This document shows positions 25,717 through 34,129 of a DNA stretch of 64,000 nucleotides, piece by piece; within the stretch, counting starts at the first letter, position 1; the number at the start of each line of letters is the position of its first letter. The notes beneath the pieces are model-generated. The model was not told the DNA's origin and searched no databases. It saw only the letters and a program-made list of their open reading frames with translations. The translations under genes were made by a program, and so were the position numbers. The DNA comes from Ulvibacterium marinum (GTDB taxonomy: Bacteria > Bacteroidota > Bacteroidia > Flavobacteriales > Flavobacteriaceae), in NCBI RefSeq assembly GCF_003626755.1, contig NZ_RBCJ01000001.1:1116001-1180000 (forward strand). Reading direction: 5' to 3'.

Positions 25717-26094
25717 ATGGAAATACAAGGAAAGATTAAGATGATTGGCGAAACAAAAACCTTTGGCAATAATGGTTTTAGAAAAAGGGAAGTGGTGGTG
25801 ACTACCGAAGAACAATACCCTCAACATATTTTGGTGGAATTCGTTCAAGACAAGACCGACTTGCTAAATAGTTTTAATGTGGGCCAACCGATAAAGATTA
25901 GCATTAACATTCGAGGAAGGGAATGGACCAATCCCCAGGGTGAGGTAAAATATTTCAATTCCATACAAGGATGGCGTATTGAAAGTTTACAAACCGATGA
26001 AAGTAATTCTGAAATACCCCCAGTGCCTCCTATGGAGGCTTTTGAGCCGGCGGACAATCTCAATGAGGAAGATCATGACGATTTACCATTTTAA
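25717..26094 (+). CDS. DUF3127 domain-containing protein
   Basis: A 125-residue cytoplasmic protein. The first 85 residues form a compact beta-rich domain (EIQGKIKMIGETKTFGNNGFRKREVVVTTEEQ, read in parts; then GQPIKISINIRGREW), matching DUF3127. The pattern resembles a small OB-fold, and similarity to single-stranded DNA-binding proteins has been suggested by fold. The C-terminal tail is acidic and ends HDDLPF, recalling the acidic hydrophobic tip of SSB (DDDIPF). A nucleic-acid role is an inference. A strong terminator follows. Confidence 0.85.
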   Translation: MEIQGKIKMIGETKTFGNNGFRKREVVVTTEEQYPQHILVEFVQDKTDLLNSFNVGQPIKISINIRGREWTNPQGEVKYFNSIQGWRIESLQTDESNSEIPPVPPMEAFEPADNLNEEDHDDLPF

Positions 26095-26114
26095 GGGGTC
26101 ACTTTAATACTATT

Positions 26115-26149
26115 AAGACCGGCCAGGTGAAAACTTGGCCGGTCTTTTA
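26115..26149 (+). terminator. Terminator after the DUF3127 gene
   Basis: A perfect 11-bp stem, AAGACCGGCCA with TGGCCGGTCTT, has a 10-base loop and a following TTATTTT. Confidence 0.88.
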
Positions 26150-26179
26150 TTTTCTCTTCATTTTACCTACTTTCAGCTA

Positions 26180-27559
26180 ATGAACTTCACTGGTACCATT
26201 GAACGTATTTTTCGAAAATACTTGCCCTCGCCCTTTACCATTGCTGTATTGCTGACATTCCTGACCATTTTTCTGGCTTTGGGATTTACCGAAAACACAT
26301 CAAACCAAAATCATTTGGTTGCGATACTTGCCTATTGGGAGAATGGTATTTGGAACAATGGGCTTTTGGTATTTGCCTACCAGATGATGCTCATTTTGGT
26401 CTTGGGACATGTTTTGGTACTGAGTAAACCTTTGGAACGCGTTATTCTATGGTTGACAAGGTATGTTACGAACTCGGCCAATGCGGCTCTATGGGTAGCA
26501 TTACCTACTATGTTGGTCTCTTTTTTCAATTGGGGCCTTGGTCTTATTTTTGGCGCAATTTTGGCACGAAAAGTAGGGGAGTATGCCCAAAAGAATGGTA
26601 TTCCCGTAAATTATCCTTTGATCGGTGCATGCGGTTATGTTGGCCTAATGGTTTGGCATGGAGGAATCAGTGGTTCAGCACCAATAAAAGTATCCGAAGC
26701 AGGACATTTGCAAAGTTTGATGGAAAACCTATCCAATTCGAAAATTCTTGCGAGCCTACCGAATACCCTTTCTACATCCCAGACCGTATTCAGTAGCTGG
26801 AACCTAATTGTTTTTGTTGCTGTAATAGTGACTGTTTCCCTTATAGCCTTAAGATTGGGAAGGATCACAAAACCCACGAATTTAGATTTACCCGTTTATC
26901 GGTTCCTTACCGTATCGGATAAGAAACCAAAGGGAGCCGAAAGACTCGATTATTCCAAAGGATTGTCAATAACCTTTGGAGCCTTGATTTTAATTGCCTT
27001 TACCTTTCAATATTTACCCCTGCTTAAAACTTTGAACATAACACCAAACATGCTCAATTTTTTTATGTTTGGTCTCGCATTGATTTTGCATGGTAGCTTC
27101 CGAAGTTTTTTACATGCAGTGGAATCGGCCATCGGGGACACGGCTGGGATCTTGATTCAATTTCCTTTGTATTTTGGCATTATGGGTGTTATGGCCAGTA
27201 GTGGAATGATTGATGGGATTTCCAACTTTTTTGTATCCATTTCTAATGAAACCACATTCCCAATATTTACATTTTTCAGTGCAGGGCTGGTCAATATTTT
27301 TGTGCCTAGTGGTGGAGGACAATGGGCAGTGCAAGGACCATTGGTCATAGAATCGGCGTTGCGGTTGAACGTGCCTTTACCCAAAGCAATTATGGCCCTA
27401 GCATATGGTGACCAGGTTACCAATATGTTGCAGCCCTTTTGGGCCTTACCATTATTAGGCATAACAAAGCTTAAGGCAAAGGAAATATTACCCTATACCT
27501 TAATTTTTATGCTAGCCGGCAGTGGTATCTATGTTTTGGGACTGCTGATTTTTGCGTAA
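26180..27559 (+). CDS. atoE: AtoE-type short-chain fatty acid transporter
   Basis: A 459-residue inner-membrane permease with about ten or eleven hydrophobic segments. It begins MNFTGTIERIFRKYLPSPF, like the short-chain fatty acid transporter family. Conserved stretches include SFFNWGLGLIFGA, HGGISGSAPIKV and NIFVPSGGGQWAVQGP, family signatures. It probably imports acetoacetate, butyrate or similar short-chain acids. The in-frame TTG 45 bases earlier lies inside the terminator hairpin and is rejected. The aat gene starts 19 bases after its stop. Substrate preference cannot be read from the sequence. Confidence 0.9.
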   Translation: MNFTGTIERIFRKYLPSPFTIAVLLTFLTIFLALGFTENTSNQNHLVAILAYWENGIWNNGLLVFAYQMMLILVLGHVLVLSKPLERVILWLTRYVTNSANAALWVALPTMLVSFFNWGLGLIFGAILARKVGEYAQKNGIPVNYPLIGACGYVGLMVWHGGISGSAPIKVSEAGHLQSLMENLSNSKILASLPNTLSTSQTVFSSWNLIVFVAVIVTVSLIALRLGRITKPTNLDLPVYRFLTVSDKKPKGAERLDYSKGLSITFGALILIAFTFQYLPLLKTLNITPNMLNFFMFGLALILHGSFRSFLHAVESAIGDTAGILIQFPLYFGIMGVMASSGMIDGISNFFVSISNETTFPIFTFFSAGLVNIFVPSGGGQWAVQGPLVIESALRLNVPLPKAIMALAYGDQVTNMLQPFWALPLLGITKLKAKEILPYTLIFMLAGSGIYVLGLLIFA

Positions 27560-27578
27560 ATTTGAAATAAAATTTGCT

Positions 27579-28247
27579 ATGCAAAAGGATAGGGAACATA
27601 ACCCCTTGTTCTTTCTAACGGAGCGATTGGAATTTCCTTCTGTAGAGAATGCCAATTCTGAAGGACTTCTTGCCGTGGGAGGCGATTTATCTCCTGAAAG
27701 ACTTTTGTTGGCATACCAAAGCGGGATTTTCCCTTGGTTCAATGAGGACTCCTTGATTTTGTGGTGGAGTCCCGATCCAAGAATGATACTTTTCCCGGAG
27801 AAAATTAAGATTTCCAAAAGCATGCGCAAGGTATTGAACGGCGGCCGATTTCAATTGACCAAAAATACCTGTTTTGAGGAAGTACTTCACCAGTGTGCAA
27901 CGGTAAAACGCGCAAATCAGCAAGGTACCTGGATAACCAACAATATGAAGTCTGCTTATAAGGAACTCCATAAAAAGGGGTATGCCAAATCTTATGAGGT
28001 TTGGGAAAAAGGAACTCTGGTAGGAGGTTTGTATGGCGTAGATCTAGGACATGTTTTCTGTGGTGAAAGCATGTTCAGTATTGCGGATAACGCTTCTAAA
28101 TTTGCATTCATACGTTTGGCACAGGAACTGGCCTCAAAAAATTATAACCTAATCGATTGTCAACTACATACTGACCACTTGGAAAGTTTGGGTGCCGAAG
28201 AAATGCCTCGTTCGCAATTCATCAATTTTCTACAGGGAAAAAATTAA
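27579..28247 (+). CDS. aat: Leucyl/phenylalanyl-tRNA--protein transferase
   Basis: A 222-residue enzyme of the N-end rule: it adds Leu or Phe from tRNA to proteins with N-terminal Arg or Lys, marking them for ClpAP. Conserved blocks are GLLAVGGDLSPERLLLAYQSGIFPWF, WWSPDPRMILFPE and GGLYGVDLGHVFCGESMFS. The ATG giving MQKDREHNP is chosen over an in-frame TTG inside the previous gene's stop region. The 3' end overlaps convergently by 18 bases with a DUF2490 gene. Confidence 0.95.
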   Translation: MQKDREHNPLFFLTERLEFPSVENANSEGLLAVGGDLSPERLLLAYQSGIFPWFNEDSLILWWSPDPRMILFPEKIKISKSMRKVLNGGRFQLTKNTCFEEVLHQCATVKRANQQGTWITNNMKSAYKELHKKGYAKSYEVWEKGTLVGGLYGVDLGHVFCGESMFSIADNASKFAFIRLAQELASKNYNLIDCQLHTDHLESLGAEEMPRSQFINFLQGKN

Positions 28248-28919
28248 GGAAGAGAATAGAAAAAGTATATTTTCTGTTTTTTGGGTATAGTCCTCGAAAC
28301 GATACTCCAGACCTGTCTGAAACTTAGTATGGCCATTCAACAGCCAACCAATATTTGTGGTTATCCTTTGGTCCCATTCTGGTCCGTTGCCTTTGGCTAC
28401 ACTGAGCAAACTTTCAGTCGAAGCAACAAAATAGGGCTCGCCCACATCCAACTTTTCACCTTGCAAGGCAAAGTCCAAGGCAAATCGGTATCGAAATCGG
28501 TGGATGGTCTGATCTGATGTTATCCGCTGTTCCGTTCGTAAACGGTCTCCAAATCTAATATTGCCCCTTTGATAGGTAATATTATACTGTTGGGTAAACC
28601 GAAGTTCGTTTTGCTCTTCATCCTCAAAAACCTCTCTAAATCTATACTGTGCCCCAATTGCCAAGCTTTGCCCATGCCCAATATCCAATTTGGAAAAATG
28701 GGCAATATCTAAGTGGCGTGTGTGTAACTGTAGATCTTTCATCTGGTAGGTATAGTTACGTATATCAAGAGAAAAGTTGTGGGAGTAATTGGTGCCTACT
28801 TTATAGTTTAGCGCAACTTCCGGCTCCCAATAACCAGTAAAATTATTTTGTGCTGCTACGGATTGGAACAGCAATAGGATTAGACCATAGCATATTCTTT
28901 TAATAAAGCACATGGTCAT
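28230..28919 (-). CDS. DUF2490 domain outer-membrane beta-barrel-like protein
   Basis: A 229-residue exported protein with a signal peptide (MTMCFIKRICYGLILLLFQSVAAQ) and alternating hydrophobic/polar strands ending in aromatic residues (FLFSSLIFSL), typical of a small beta-barrel. Segments such as GYWEPEVALNYKVGTNYSHNF and LSIGAQYRFREV match DUF2490. Function unknown. It starts 20 bases inside the end of the upstream hypothetical gene. The second Met (28913) is an equally possible start. It is the last gene of a three-gene minus-strand unit with tag. Confidence 0.75.
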   Translation of the reverse strand: MTMCFIKRICYGLILLLFQSVAAQNNFTGYWEPEVALNYKVGTNYSHNFSLDIRNYTYQMKDLQLHTRHLDIAHFSKLDIGHGQSLAIGAQYRFREVFEDEEQNELRFTQQYNITYQRGNIRFGDRLRTEQRITSDQTIHRFRYRFALDFALQGEKLDVGEPYFVASTESLLSVAKGNGPEWDQRITTNIGWLLNGHTKFQTGLEYRFEDYTQKTENILFLFSSLIFSL

Positions 28920-29484
28920 AGTTGGGTGGCAACGATTTTCTTAACTTTCGTAGATTTCCTTCAGCGTCAAAGAGAATTTCAAATTGTTCATATTCCCGTT
29001 CTTTTTTCCCACTCACCATCAGCTCATAGTTTATGGAAGGAAGTAATAGGTTTTGAAATGCATTTTTGATGGTGGTTTCAGGGGACTCGCTGTCCGTTAC
29101 GGGATATTGTTGCTGTATCTTTCGGATTTTCGATTTTTTAAAAGTGGTGCTAAGGTAGTGCTGGATGTTTGCCCAACTCGCATTCGGAATGTCTATCTGC
29201 TTCACAATAATTTCTATATCCTCCAGTTTTCCATTTTCATCAAACTCAACACTATAGTTGAGCTTGTCCTTTTTGAATTTGGCCTCAAAACTGATTTTGG
29301 CACTATCAATTTCCTTGTAAAACCGTACTCTTTTCGCTCCTTGTATTTCTTCGGAAATATAATGCAATGCTTTTTCCGGAAATTGTTTTTTAAGAATACG
29401 AAATTCCCTTTCGTATTTGTTTTGCCCGTAACTAGGAAAACAGACCATAAATAGGATAAATAAGAATAAGATGTTAAACTTCAT
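28900..29484 (-). CDS. Exported hypothetical protein
   Basis: A 194-residue secreted protein starting MKFNILFLFILFMVCFPSYGQ, a clear signal peptide. The frame's earlier Met 30 bases upstream lies inside tag and would mask the signal. The mature part repeats a pattern of charged helices followed by a beta segment ending in an acidic turn: VEFDENGKLEDIEIIVK and ILFDAEGNLRKLRKSL. This hints at two PepSY-like units. No family is assigned with confidence. It overlaps tag by 11 bases and the DUF2490 gene by 20, so all three are probably translated from one message. Confidence 0.65.
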   Translation of the reverse strand: MKFNILFLFILFMVCFPSYGQNKYEREFRILKKQFPEKALHYISEEIQGAKRVRFYKEIDSAKISFEAKFKKDKLNYSVEFDENGKLEDIEIIVKQIDIPNASWANIQHYLSTTFKKSKIRKIQQQYPVTDSESPETTIKNAFQNLLLPSINYELMVSGKKEREYEQFEILFDAEGNLRKLRKSLPPNYDHVLY

Positions 29485-30037
29485 GGTACCTAAAACATTG
29501 CATTTCGTGATCATTTACCATTCCTGTGGCCTGCATATGGGCATAGACCACGGTGCTACCCACAAATTTGAATCCCCTTTTCTTTAAATCTTTACTAATG
29601 GCATCGGAAAGTTTAGTGTTTGCGGGGGCATCCTTATAGGTTTTTAAGGCATTTTTAATGGGCTTGCCATCCACAAACCCCCAGATATAATTACTAAAAG
29701 TTCCAAATTCCCGTTGCACCTCCATAAAGGCTTTTGCATTGGAAACAGTGGCATTTACTTTTAACTTGTTGCGTACGATTCCCGGATCCTGTAAAAGCGT
29801 ATCGATTTTACTTTGGTCATATGCCGCTATCTTCTTGTAATCAAAATTATCAAAGGCCTTTCTGAAATTTTCACGTTTCCTAAGGATGGTAATCCAGCTC
29901 AATCCTGCTTGGAAAGTCTCCAGAATCAAGAATTCGAATAAGGTGTCATCGTGTTTTACAGGAACACCCCATTCGTAATCATGGTAGGCTTCATACAGGT
30001 CATCTCCCAAGCACCAGCCACATCTATGTCTTTCCAT
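29474..30037 (-). CDS. tag: DNA-3-methyladenine glycosylase I
   Basis: A 187-residue base-excision repair enzyme removing 3-methyladenine from alkylated DNA. It has the zinc-binding N terminus MERHRCGWCL, the conserved YHDYEWGVP, LILETFQAGLSWITILRKRE (helix-hairpin-helix region) and the C-terminal zinc ligands in NDHEMQCF. Length and motif order match the family. A TATCTTTG promoter box lies 22 bases upstream. It is the first gene of a three-gene overlapping unit. Confidence 0.96.
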   Translation of the reverse strand: MERHRCGWCLGDDLYEAYHDYEWGVPVKHDDTLFEFLILETFQAGLSWITILRKRENFRKAFDNFDYKKIAAYDQSKIDTLLQDPGIVRNKLKVNATVSNAKAFMEVQREFGTFSNYIWGFVDGKPIKNALKTYKDAPANTKLSDAISKDLKKRGFKFVGSTVVYAHMQATGMVNDHEMQCFRYHEV

Positions 30038-30058
30038 AAAGGTTGAATAACTTTAAAT

Positions 30059-30066
30059 CAAAGATA
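30059..30066 (-). promoter_or_regulatory. -7 promoter box of tag
   Basis: On the minus strand it reads TATCTTTG, an exact TAnnTTTG match, giving a leader of about 15 bases. Confidence 0.55.
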
Positions 30067-30075
30067 GGGATTAGA

Positions 30076-31038
30076 TCAAAAGGTTTGGACGATATAAAGG
30101 TAAAGGGGCATCCCCAAGGTAATATTGAACGGGAATGTAATGGCAAGTGCCATGGGCAAGTATAGGCTGGGATTGGCTTTTGGTGCCGCTAAGCGCATTG
30201 CCGCCGGAACCGCAATATAGGAAGCACTTGCGGCCAAAATGGCAAATAGGAACCGATTGCCTACACTTTCCGTAAAGATTGAACTTACTACGGCAACCGT
30301 ACAACCATTTATTAGCGGTATAATGATGGCAAAGAAAAAAGCGAACCATCCCTTTTTAAGAAAATCGTTTAGTTTTTTCCCGCTACTAATGCCCATGTCC
30401 AATAAGAACACCGCTAAAAACCCTTTAAAAATATCAGTTGTAAAGGGTTCTATACCTCTTGCCTGTTGATCACTTGCCAAAAACCCAATGACCAAACTTC
30501 CCATAATAAGTAGGACGCTGCCATTTGTAAGTGAGTGATGTAAAACTCCATTGAGTTTAACACCACTCTTTTGGTCCTTTTGAAAATAGGCCATTAACAG
30601 AACTCCAATAATAATGGAAGGTGCCTCCATCAAGGCCATCACAGCTACCATGTGCCCTCCAAATTCTATTTGTTCGATTTCCAAAAAAGACACGGCCGTA
30701 ACAAAGGTTACGGCACTAACCGAACCGTAGGCAGCCGCAATGGCTCCGGAATTGGCAACATTAAATTTTCTGCGCAATATGAAGTATGTAAATATTGGTA
30801 CGAAAAGAGCAAGAAATACCCCAAAAAGCAGGGACCACAATATTTCCATATCCAAATTGCTATGTGAGAGCTCAAGTCCGCCCTTAAAACCAATGGAAAA
30901 CATGAGGTAGAGCGATATGAATTTTGCGGAATTGGGAGGGATTTCCAAGTCACTTTTAAGCTGTACGGCAATAATTCCCAAAAAGAAAAAGAGCAATGCG
31001 GGGTTGGTAAGATTATCTGCCAATAGGTGTAAATCCAT
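30076..31038 (-). CDS. SbtA-type sodium-dependent bicarbonate permease
   Basis: A 320-residue inner-membrane protein with about ten hydrophobic segments. It matches the sodium-dependent bicarbonate transporter family (SbtA, PF05982): NPALLFFFLGIIAVQLKSDL, KFISLYLMFSIGFKGG, AAAYGSVSAVTFVTAVSFL and VFLLDMGISSGKKL. It likely brings in bicarbonate for anaplerotic carboxylation, since this organism is presumably heterotrophic. The P-II-like partner SbtB is not adjacent. It follows icd and a small hypothetical gene on the same strand, and a LysR regulator diverges from that unit. Confidence 0.88.
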   Translation of the reverse strand: MDLHLLADNLTNPALLFFFLGIIAVQLKSDLEIPPNSAKFISLYLMFSIGFKGGLELSHSNLDMEILWSLLFGVFLALFVPIFTYFILRRKFNVANSGAIAAAYGSVSAVTFVTAVSFLEIEQIEFGGHMVAVMALMEAPSIIIGVLLMAYFQKDQKSGVKLNGVLHHSLTNGSVLLIMGSLVIGFLASDQQARGIEPFTTDIFKGFLAVFLLDMGISSGKKLNDFLKKGWFAFFFAIIIPLINGCTVAVVSSIFTESVGNRFLFAILAASASYIAVPAAMRLAAPKANPSLYLPMALAITFPFNITLGMPLYLYIVQTF

Positions 31039-31073
31039 TTAGTTGGTTGTTGGTTATGGCCTAAATATAGGTT

Positions 31074-31445
31074 TTAAGGATGTAACTGCGTAAGCTTGAT
31101 TTTTATGACGCTATTTATTTCAAGTTGCATGCCCTCTAGCTGTGCCTTTACAACAAGGTTTTTGACCATATTTTTTGCTTCTTTTAATTCTTTGATACGC
31201 TGTTCGGAATGCGAGGTATCTTCTTGATAACCTTTTTGCAGATTGAGCACTTGTACCGTATGAAATTTGATTTTATCGTTGATTAGTGACAAGAGTACGT
31301 CAGCCGCTTCTGCGGGTGAGAAGACGCCTTGTACCAATTTTATGGTACCCTCACCCCCCGGGGGAACTCGTTGTTCTTCCCGGGGATGAGGTTTACCTGC
31401 TTTTCTCTTATTGCCCTTGACCCAACGAAAAAGCTTGCTTTCCAT
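31074..31445 (-). CDS. Hypothetical protein downstream of icd, with an in-frame palindromic insert
   Basis: A 123-residue cytoplasmic protein, start MESKLFRWVKGN, overlapping the last 38 bases of icd. Residues 17-33 (PHPREEQRVPPGGEG) are encoded by a GC-rich imperfect palindrome unlike the rest of the gene. The remainder is helical and charged: GVFSPAEAADVLLSLINDKIKFHTVQVL, then EQRIKELKEAKNMVKNLV, with a probable coiled coil. No family is recognised. It lies between icd and the bicarbonate permease and should be co-expressed with both. Confidence 0.6.
   Translation of the reverse strand: MESKLFRWVKGNKRKAGKPHPREEQRVPPGGEGTIKLVQGVFSPAEAADVLLSLINDKIKFHTVQVLNLQKGYQEDTSHSEQRIKELKEAKNMVKNLVVKAQLEGMQLEINSVIKIKLTQLHP
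31344..31397 (-). repeat. Palindromic insert-like element inside a coding gene
   Basis: A 54-base near-palindrome. GGTA, CCTCA and CCCC on the left pair with GGGG, TGAGG and TACC on the right. An inner GAAC/GTTC stem sits inside the loop, together with GGGG/CCCC runs. It is far more GC-rich than its surroundings and exactly 18 codons long. It recalls REP-like or Rickettsia-type palindromic elements that sit in frame. I cannot check for other copies. Confidence 0.45.
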
Positions 31446-32841
31446 CAAATTGATAAAGATTTTCGGTTTTGATGACATCAATATTGTGCTTCACGGCATC
31501 GGCCATAAGTCGAACTATTTCATCTTTTTCCATCTGGGCTAACTCTGCAGAAAATCTGCACCGCCAGTGGTCGGTACAAAAAGTCTCCTTGAAACCCTTA
31601 GGCCATACTTTAATACCCCTATTGGTAATCATGGTCAATTTTGCCTTTTCGCTATTTAGCTTCTGCAATATTTGCCCAATCTCGTTGGCATCAAAACCAG
31701 GCCAATGTACGAAGAGATCTACACCTACCAATACCTTATCTGCTAGAGGCTTTCGCTCATATTTAGGGAGATTCAACGGTGCGCCTTTTTCATAGCTTAC
31801 CTTGGCCAGGGTCTCTGGAGTTTTGCCTAAATTGGTGATGACCGCCTCCGCAAATTCCTTGGTGCCTACCTTTTGTGTACTTATCCCTTCCTTGTATATG
31901 TCATAGGTATGAATGCCTTCTTCCATGGTACGAAGCCAGGCATTTTGGACTTTCTCGGCTATCTCGGTCTGTCCCAGGTGATTCAACATCATAATAGCTC
32001 CCTGTAACAATCCGGATGGATTGGCCAGGTTTTGACCGGCCCTTCGTGGTGCAGAACCATGGATGGCCTCGAACATGGCACATTCTTCCCCTATATTCGC
32101 CGAGCCGGCCAAACCTACGGAACCGGTTATCTGGGCAGCAACATCGGAGAGGACATCCCCGTAGAGATTGGGCATAACGATTACATCGAATAACTCCGGA
32201 GTATCGGCCATCTTGGCGGCACCTATATCTACGATCCAATGTTCGTTCTCTATTTCTGGATATTCAACGGCAATTTCATCAAACACTTTATGAAAAAGAC
32301 CGTCTGTTTGCTTCATGATATTGTCTTTGGTAAAACAAGTAACCTTTTTCCTATGGTACTTTTTCGCGAATTCAAAAGCATAACGAACTATTTTTTCGCA
32401 TCCTGGGCGACTTATCAGCTTTAGGCATTGAACTACCTCGTCCGTTTGTTGATGTTCTATACCGGCATAAAGGTCTTCTTCATTCTCTCGAATAATGACC
32501 ACATCCATATCCGGATGCTTGGTACTTATAAAGGGATGCAGACTTTTGCATGGACGTACATTGGCATATAGTCCCAAAGACTTCCTTGTAGTAACATTTA
32601 GACTCTTATAACCTCCACCCTGTGGCGTGGTTATGGGCGCTTTTAGGAAAACTTTGTTCCTACGGATACTTTCCCAAGATTCTGGAGCTATGCCCGCGGT
32701 ATTGCCGGCGAGATACACTTGTTCACCAATTTCAATTTCATCTATCTCCAATTGGGCACCTGCGTTTAGGAGTATATCCAAGGTTGCGTCCATGATTTCC
32801 GGCCCAATGCCATCACCTTTTGCTACTGTAATTTTGTCCAT
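31408..32841 (-). CDS. icd: NADP-type isocitrate dehydrogenase
   Basis: A 477-residue TCA-cycle enzyme converting isocitrate to 2-oxoglutarate and CO2. The N-terminal motif KGDGIGPEIMDATLDIL and the substrate-binding region TPQGGGYKSLNVTTRKSLGLYAN (in parts) mark the isocitrate/isopropylmalate dehydrogenase family. Metal and catalytic residues appear in FDVIVMPNLYGDVLSDVAAQ. The C-terminal extension of about 140 residues (LVGVDLFVHWPGFDANEIG to FSLGQGQ) fits the larger, Thermus-like type. A TATTTTTG promoter box lies upstream. A LysR gene is divergent. The end overlaps the next small gene by 38 bases. Confidence 0.94.
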   Translation of the reverse strand: MDKITVAKGDGIGPEIMDATLDILLNAGAQLEIDEIEIGEQVYLAGNTAGIAPESWESIRRNKVFLKAPITTPQGGGYKSLNVTTRKSLGLYANVRPCKSLHPFISTKHPDMDVVIIRENEEDLYAGIEHQQTDEVVQCLKLISRPGCEKIVRYAFEFAKKYHRKKVTCFTKDNIMKQTDGLFHKVFDEIAVEYPEIENEHWIVDIGAAKMADTPELFDVIVMPNLYGDVLSDVAAQITGSVGLAGSANIGEECAMFEAIHGSAPRRAGQNLANPSGLLQGAIMMLNHLGQTEIAEKVQNAWLRTMEEGIHTYDIYKEGISTQKVGTKEFAEAVITNLGKTPETLAKVSYEKGAPLNLPKYERKPLADKVLVGVDLFVHWPGFDANEIGQILQKLNSEKAKLTMITNRGIKVWPKGFKETFCTDHWRCRFSAELAQMEKDEIVRLMADAVKHNIDVIKTENLYQFDGKQAFSLGQGQ

Positions 32842-32894
32842 ACGTTTTCTAAGGATTTCGAAATTTCGATTATTTGAATATTATTTATTGGCAG

Positions 32895-32902
32895 CAAAAA
32901 TA
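32895..32902 (-). promoter_or_regulatory. -7 promoter box of icd
   Basis: The minus strand reads TATTTTTG, matching TAnnTTTG. It lies about 54 bases upstream of the icd ATG, in the very AT-rich region shared with the divergent lysR gene. Confidence 0.5.
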
Positions 32903-32959
32903 ACACCATTATTAATAAATTAATATTTATATTTATTATGAATTATATTAAAAATTATT

Positions 32960-33883
32960 ATGAATTATACATTGCATCAACTAAAAATATTTCTTAAAAT
33001 ATCTGAAACACAGAGTATTACAAAAGCTTCAGAGGAACTTCATCTTACGCAACCTGCGGTTTCCATTCAACTTAAGAACTTTCAGGATCAGTTCTCCATT
33101 CCCCTTACAGAGGTGGTTGGGCGTAAATTGTTCATCACGGATTTCGGAAAGGAAATAGCAGAGGCTGCGGAAAAAATTCTTAACGAAGTATATGCTATAA
33201 ATTATAAGACCTTGTTCCACGAAGGACAACTGGCCGGTCGGATGAAAATTTCGGTAGTGTCTACCGGCAAATATGTTATTCCTTATTTTCTTTCCGAATT
33301 TATGAAGGAACATCCAGGAATTGATCTGATTATGGATGTAACGAACAAAACTAAAGTGGTCGAAAGTTTGGCACAAAACGAGGTAGATTTTGCCTTGGTA
33401 TCTGTTCTCCCCAAAAAAATGAAAATAAATCGCGTGGAACTTATGGAGAACAAACTCTTTTTTGTTGGGCCATCTGCAATGTCGCTAAAAAATATTAATG
33501 ATGGAAAGAAACTTTTTGAGGAGCTCCCCTTGATATTTAGGGAACAGGGTTCGGCGACTCGGGGAGCTATGGAAAATTTCATAACCCGGAATCGATTTTC
33601 CATACGCAAGAAGATGGAACTTACCTCCAACGAAGCGGTAAAACAAGCCGTACTTGCTGGCCTGGGAAGCTCCATAATGCCGTTAATAGGAATTAAGAAC
33701 GAACTAAACAATGGAGACCTTCAAATTATTCCGGTGAAAGGGTTGCCCATAATAACGACATGGAACTTAGTTTGGTTAAGTTCTAAAAATCTTTCGCCCG
33801 CGGCAAAGGCTTTTTTGGAACATATTGAAAAGGCCAAAACCAAAATTATTGATGAGAAATTCAATTGGTTTGGTGATTATTAG
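32960..33883 (+). CDS. LysR-family transcriptional regulator
   Basis: A 307-residue LysR regulator. The N-terminal winged helix-turn-helix reads LHQLKIFLKISETQSITKASEELHLTQPAVSIQLK (in parts), followed by the linker helix and a periplasmic-binding-like effector domain (about residues 90-300: MKISVVSTGKYVIPYFLSEF, EVDFALVSVLP). It is divergent from the icd-hypothetical-sbtA unit, the classic arrangement for a regulator and its target. Similar regulators (CbbR/CmpR group) control carbon-fixation and bicarbonate uptake genes, which fits the sbtA neighbour, but the effector is not visible. Confidence 0.93.
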   Translation: MNYTLHQLKIFLKISETQSITKASEELHLTQPAVSIQLKNFQDQFSIPLTEVVGRKLFITDFGKEIAEAAEKILNEVYAINYKTLFHEGQLAGRMKISVVSTGKYVIPYFLSEFMKEHPGIDLIMDVTNKTKVVESLAQNEVDFALVSVLPKKMKINRVELMENKLFFVGPSAMSLKNINDGKKLFEELPLIFREQGSATRGAMENFITRNRFSIRKKMELTSNEAVKQAVLAGLGSSIMPLIGIKNELNNGDLQIIPVKGLPIITTWNLVWLSSKNLSPAAKAFLEHIEKAKTKIIDEKFNWFGDY

Positions 33884-34046
33884 TGGTTGCATATCCCGAC
33901 AATCAGGATTTGGGACATCTTTGGAGTAGTTCTTCTTCAGTCCATTATGACGTAGCAGCGGTGTTTTTCTTAAGCGTAAGACTAAATAGAAGTTTTGAAG
34001 AATATGCCTGAAAATCATTAAGATTTTTGAAAGCTTTTTAAATAGA

Positions 34047-34104
34047 AGCACCGGCCTTGGGACCAGAACCGTCTAGCGAATACGATTGTGAATGGGCCGG
34101 TGCT
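34047..34104 (-). terminator. Long-loop hairpin, possible terminator of the small exported pair
   Basis: AGCACCGGCC and GGCCGGTGCT form a perfect 10-bp GC-rich stem around a 38-base loop. On the minus strand the right arm runs into TTCTATTT, a weak U-tract, so it could end the transcript of the gene at 34130-34519. On the plus strand no T-run follows. The long loop is unusual for a plain terminator. Confidence 0.45.
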
Positions 34105-34129
34105 CTGAGAGAACAAAATTAAATGTGTT

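Noticed and set aside
26135-26179. Upstream extension of the fatty-acid transporter from a TTG
   Set aside because: It lies within the right arm of the preceding terminator hairpin, and family members begin near MNFTGTIERIF.
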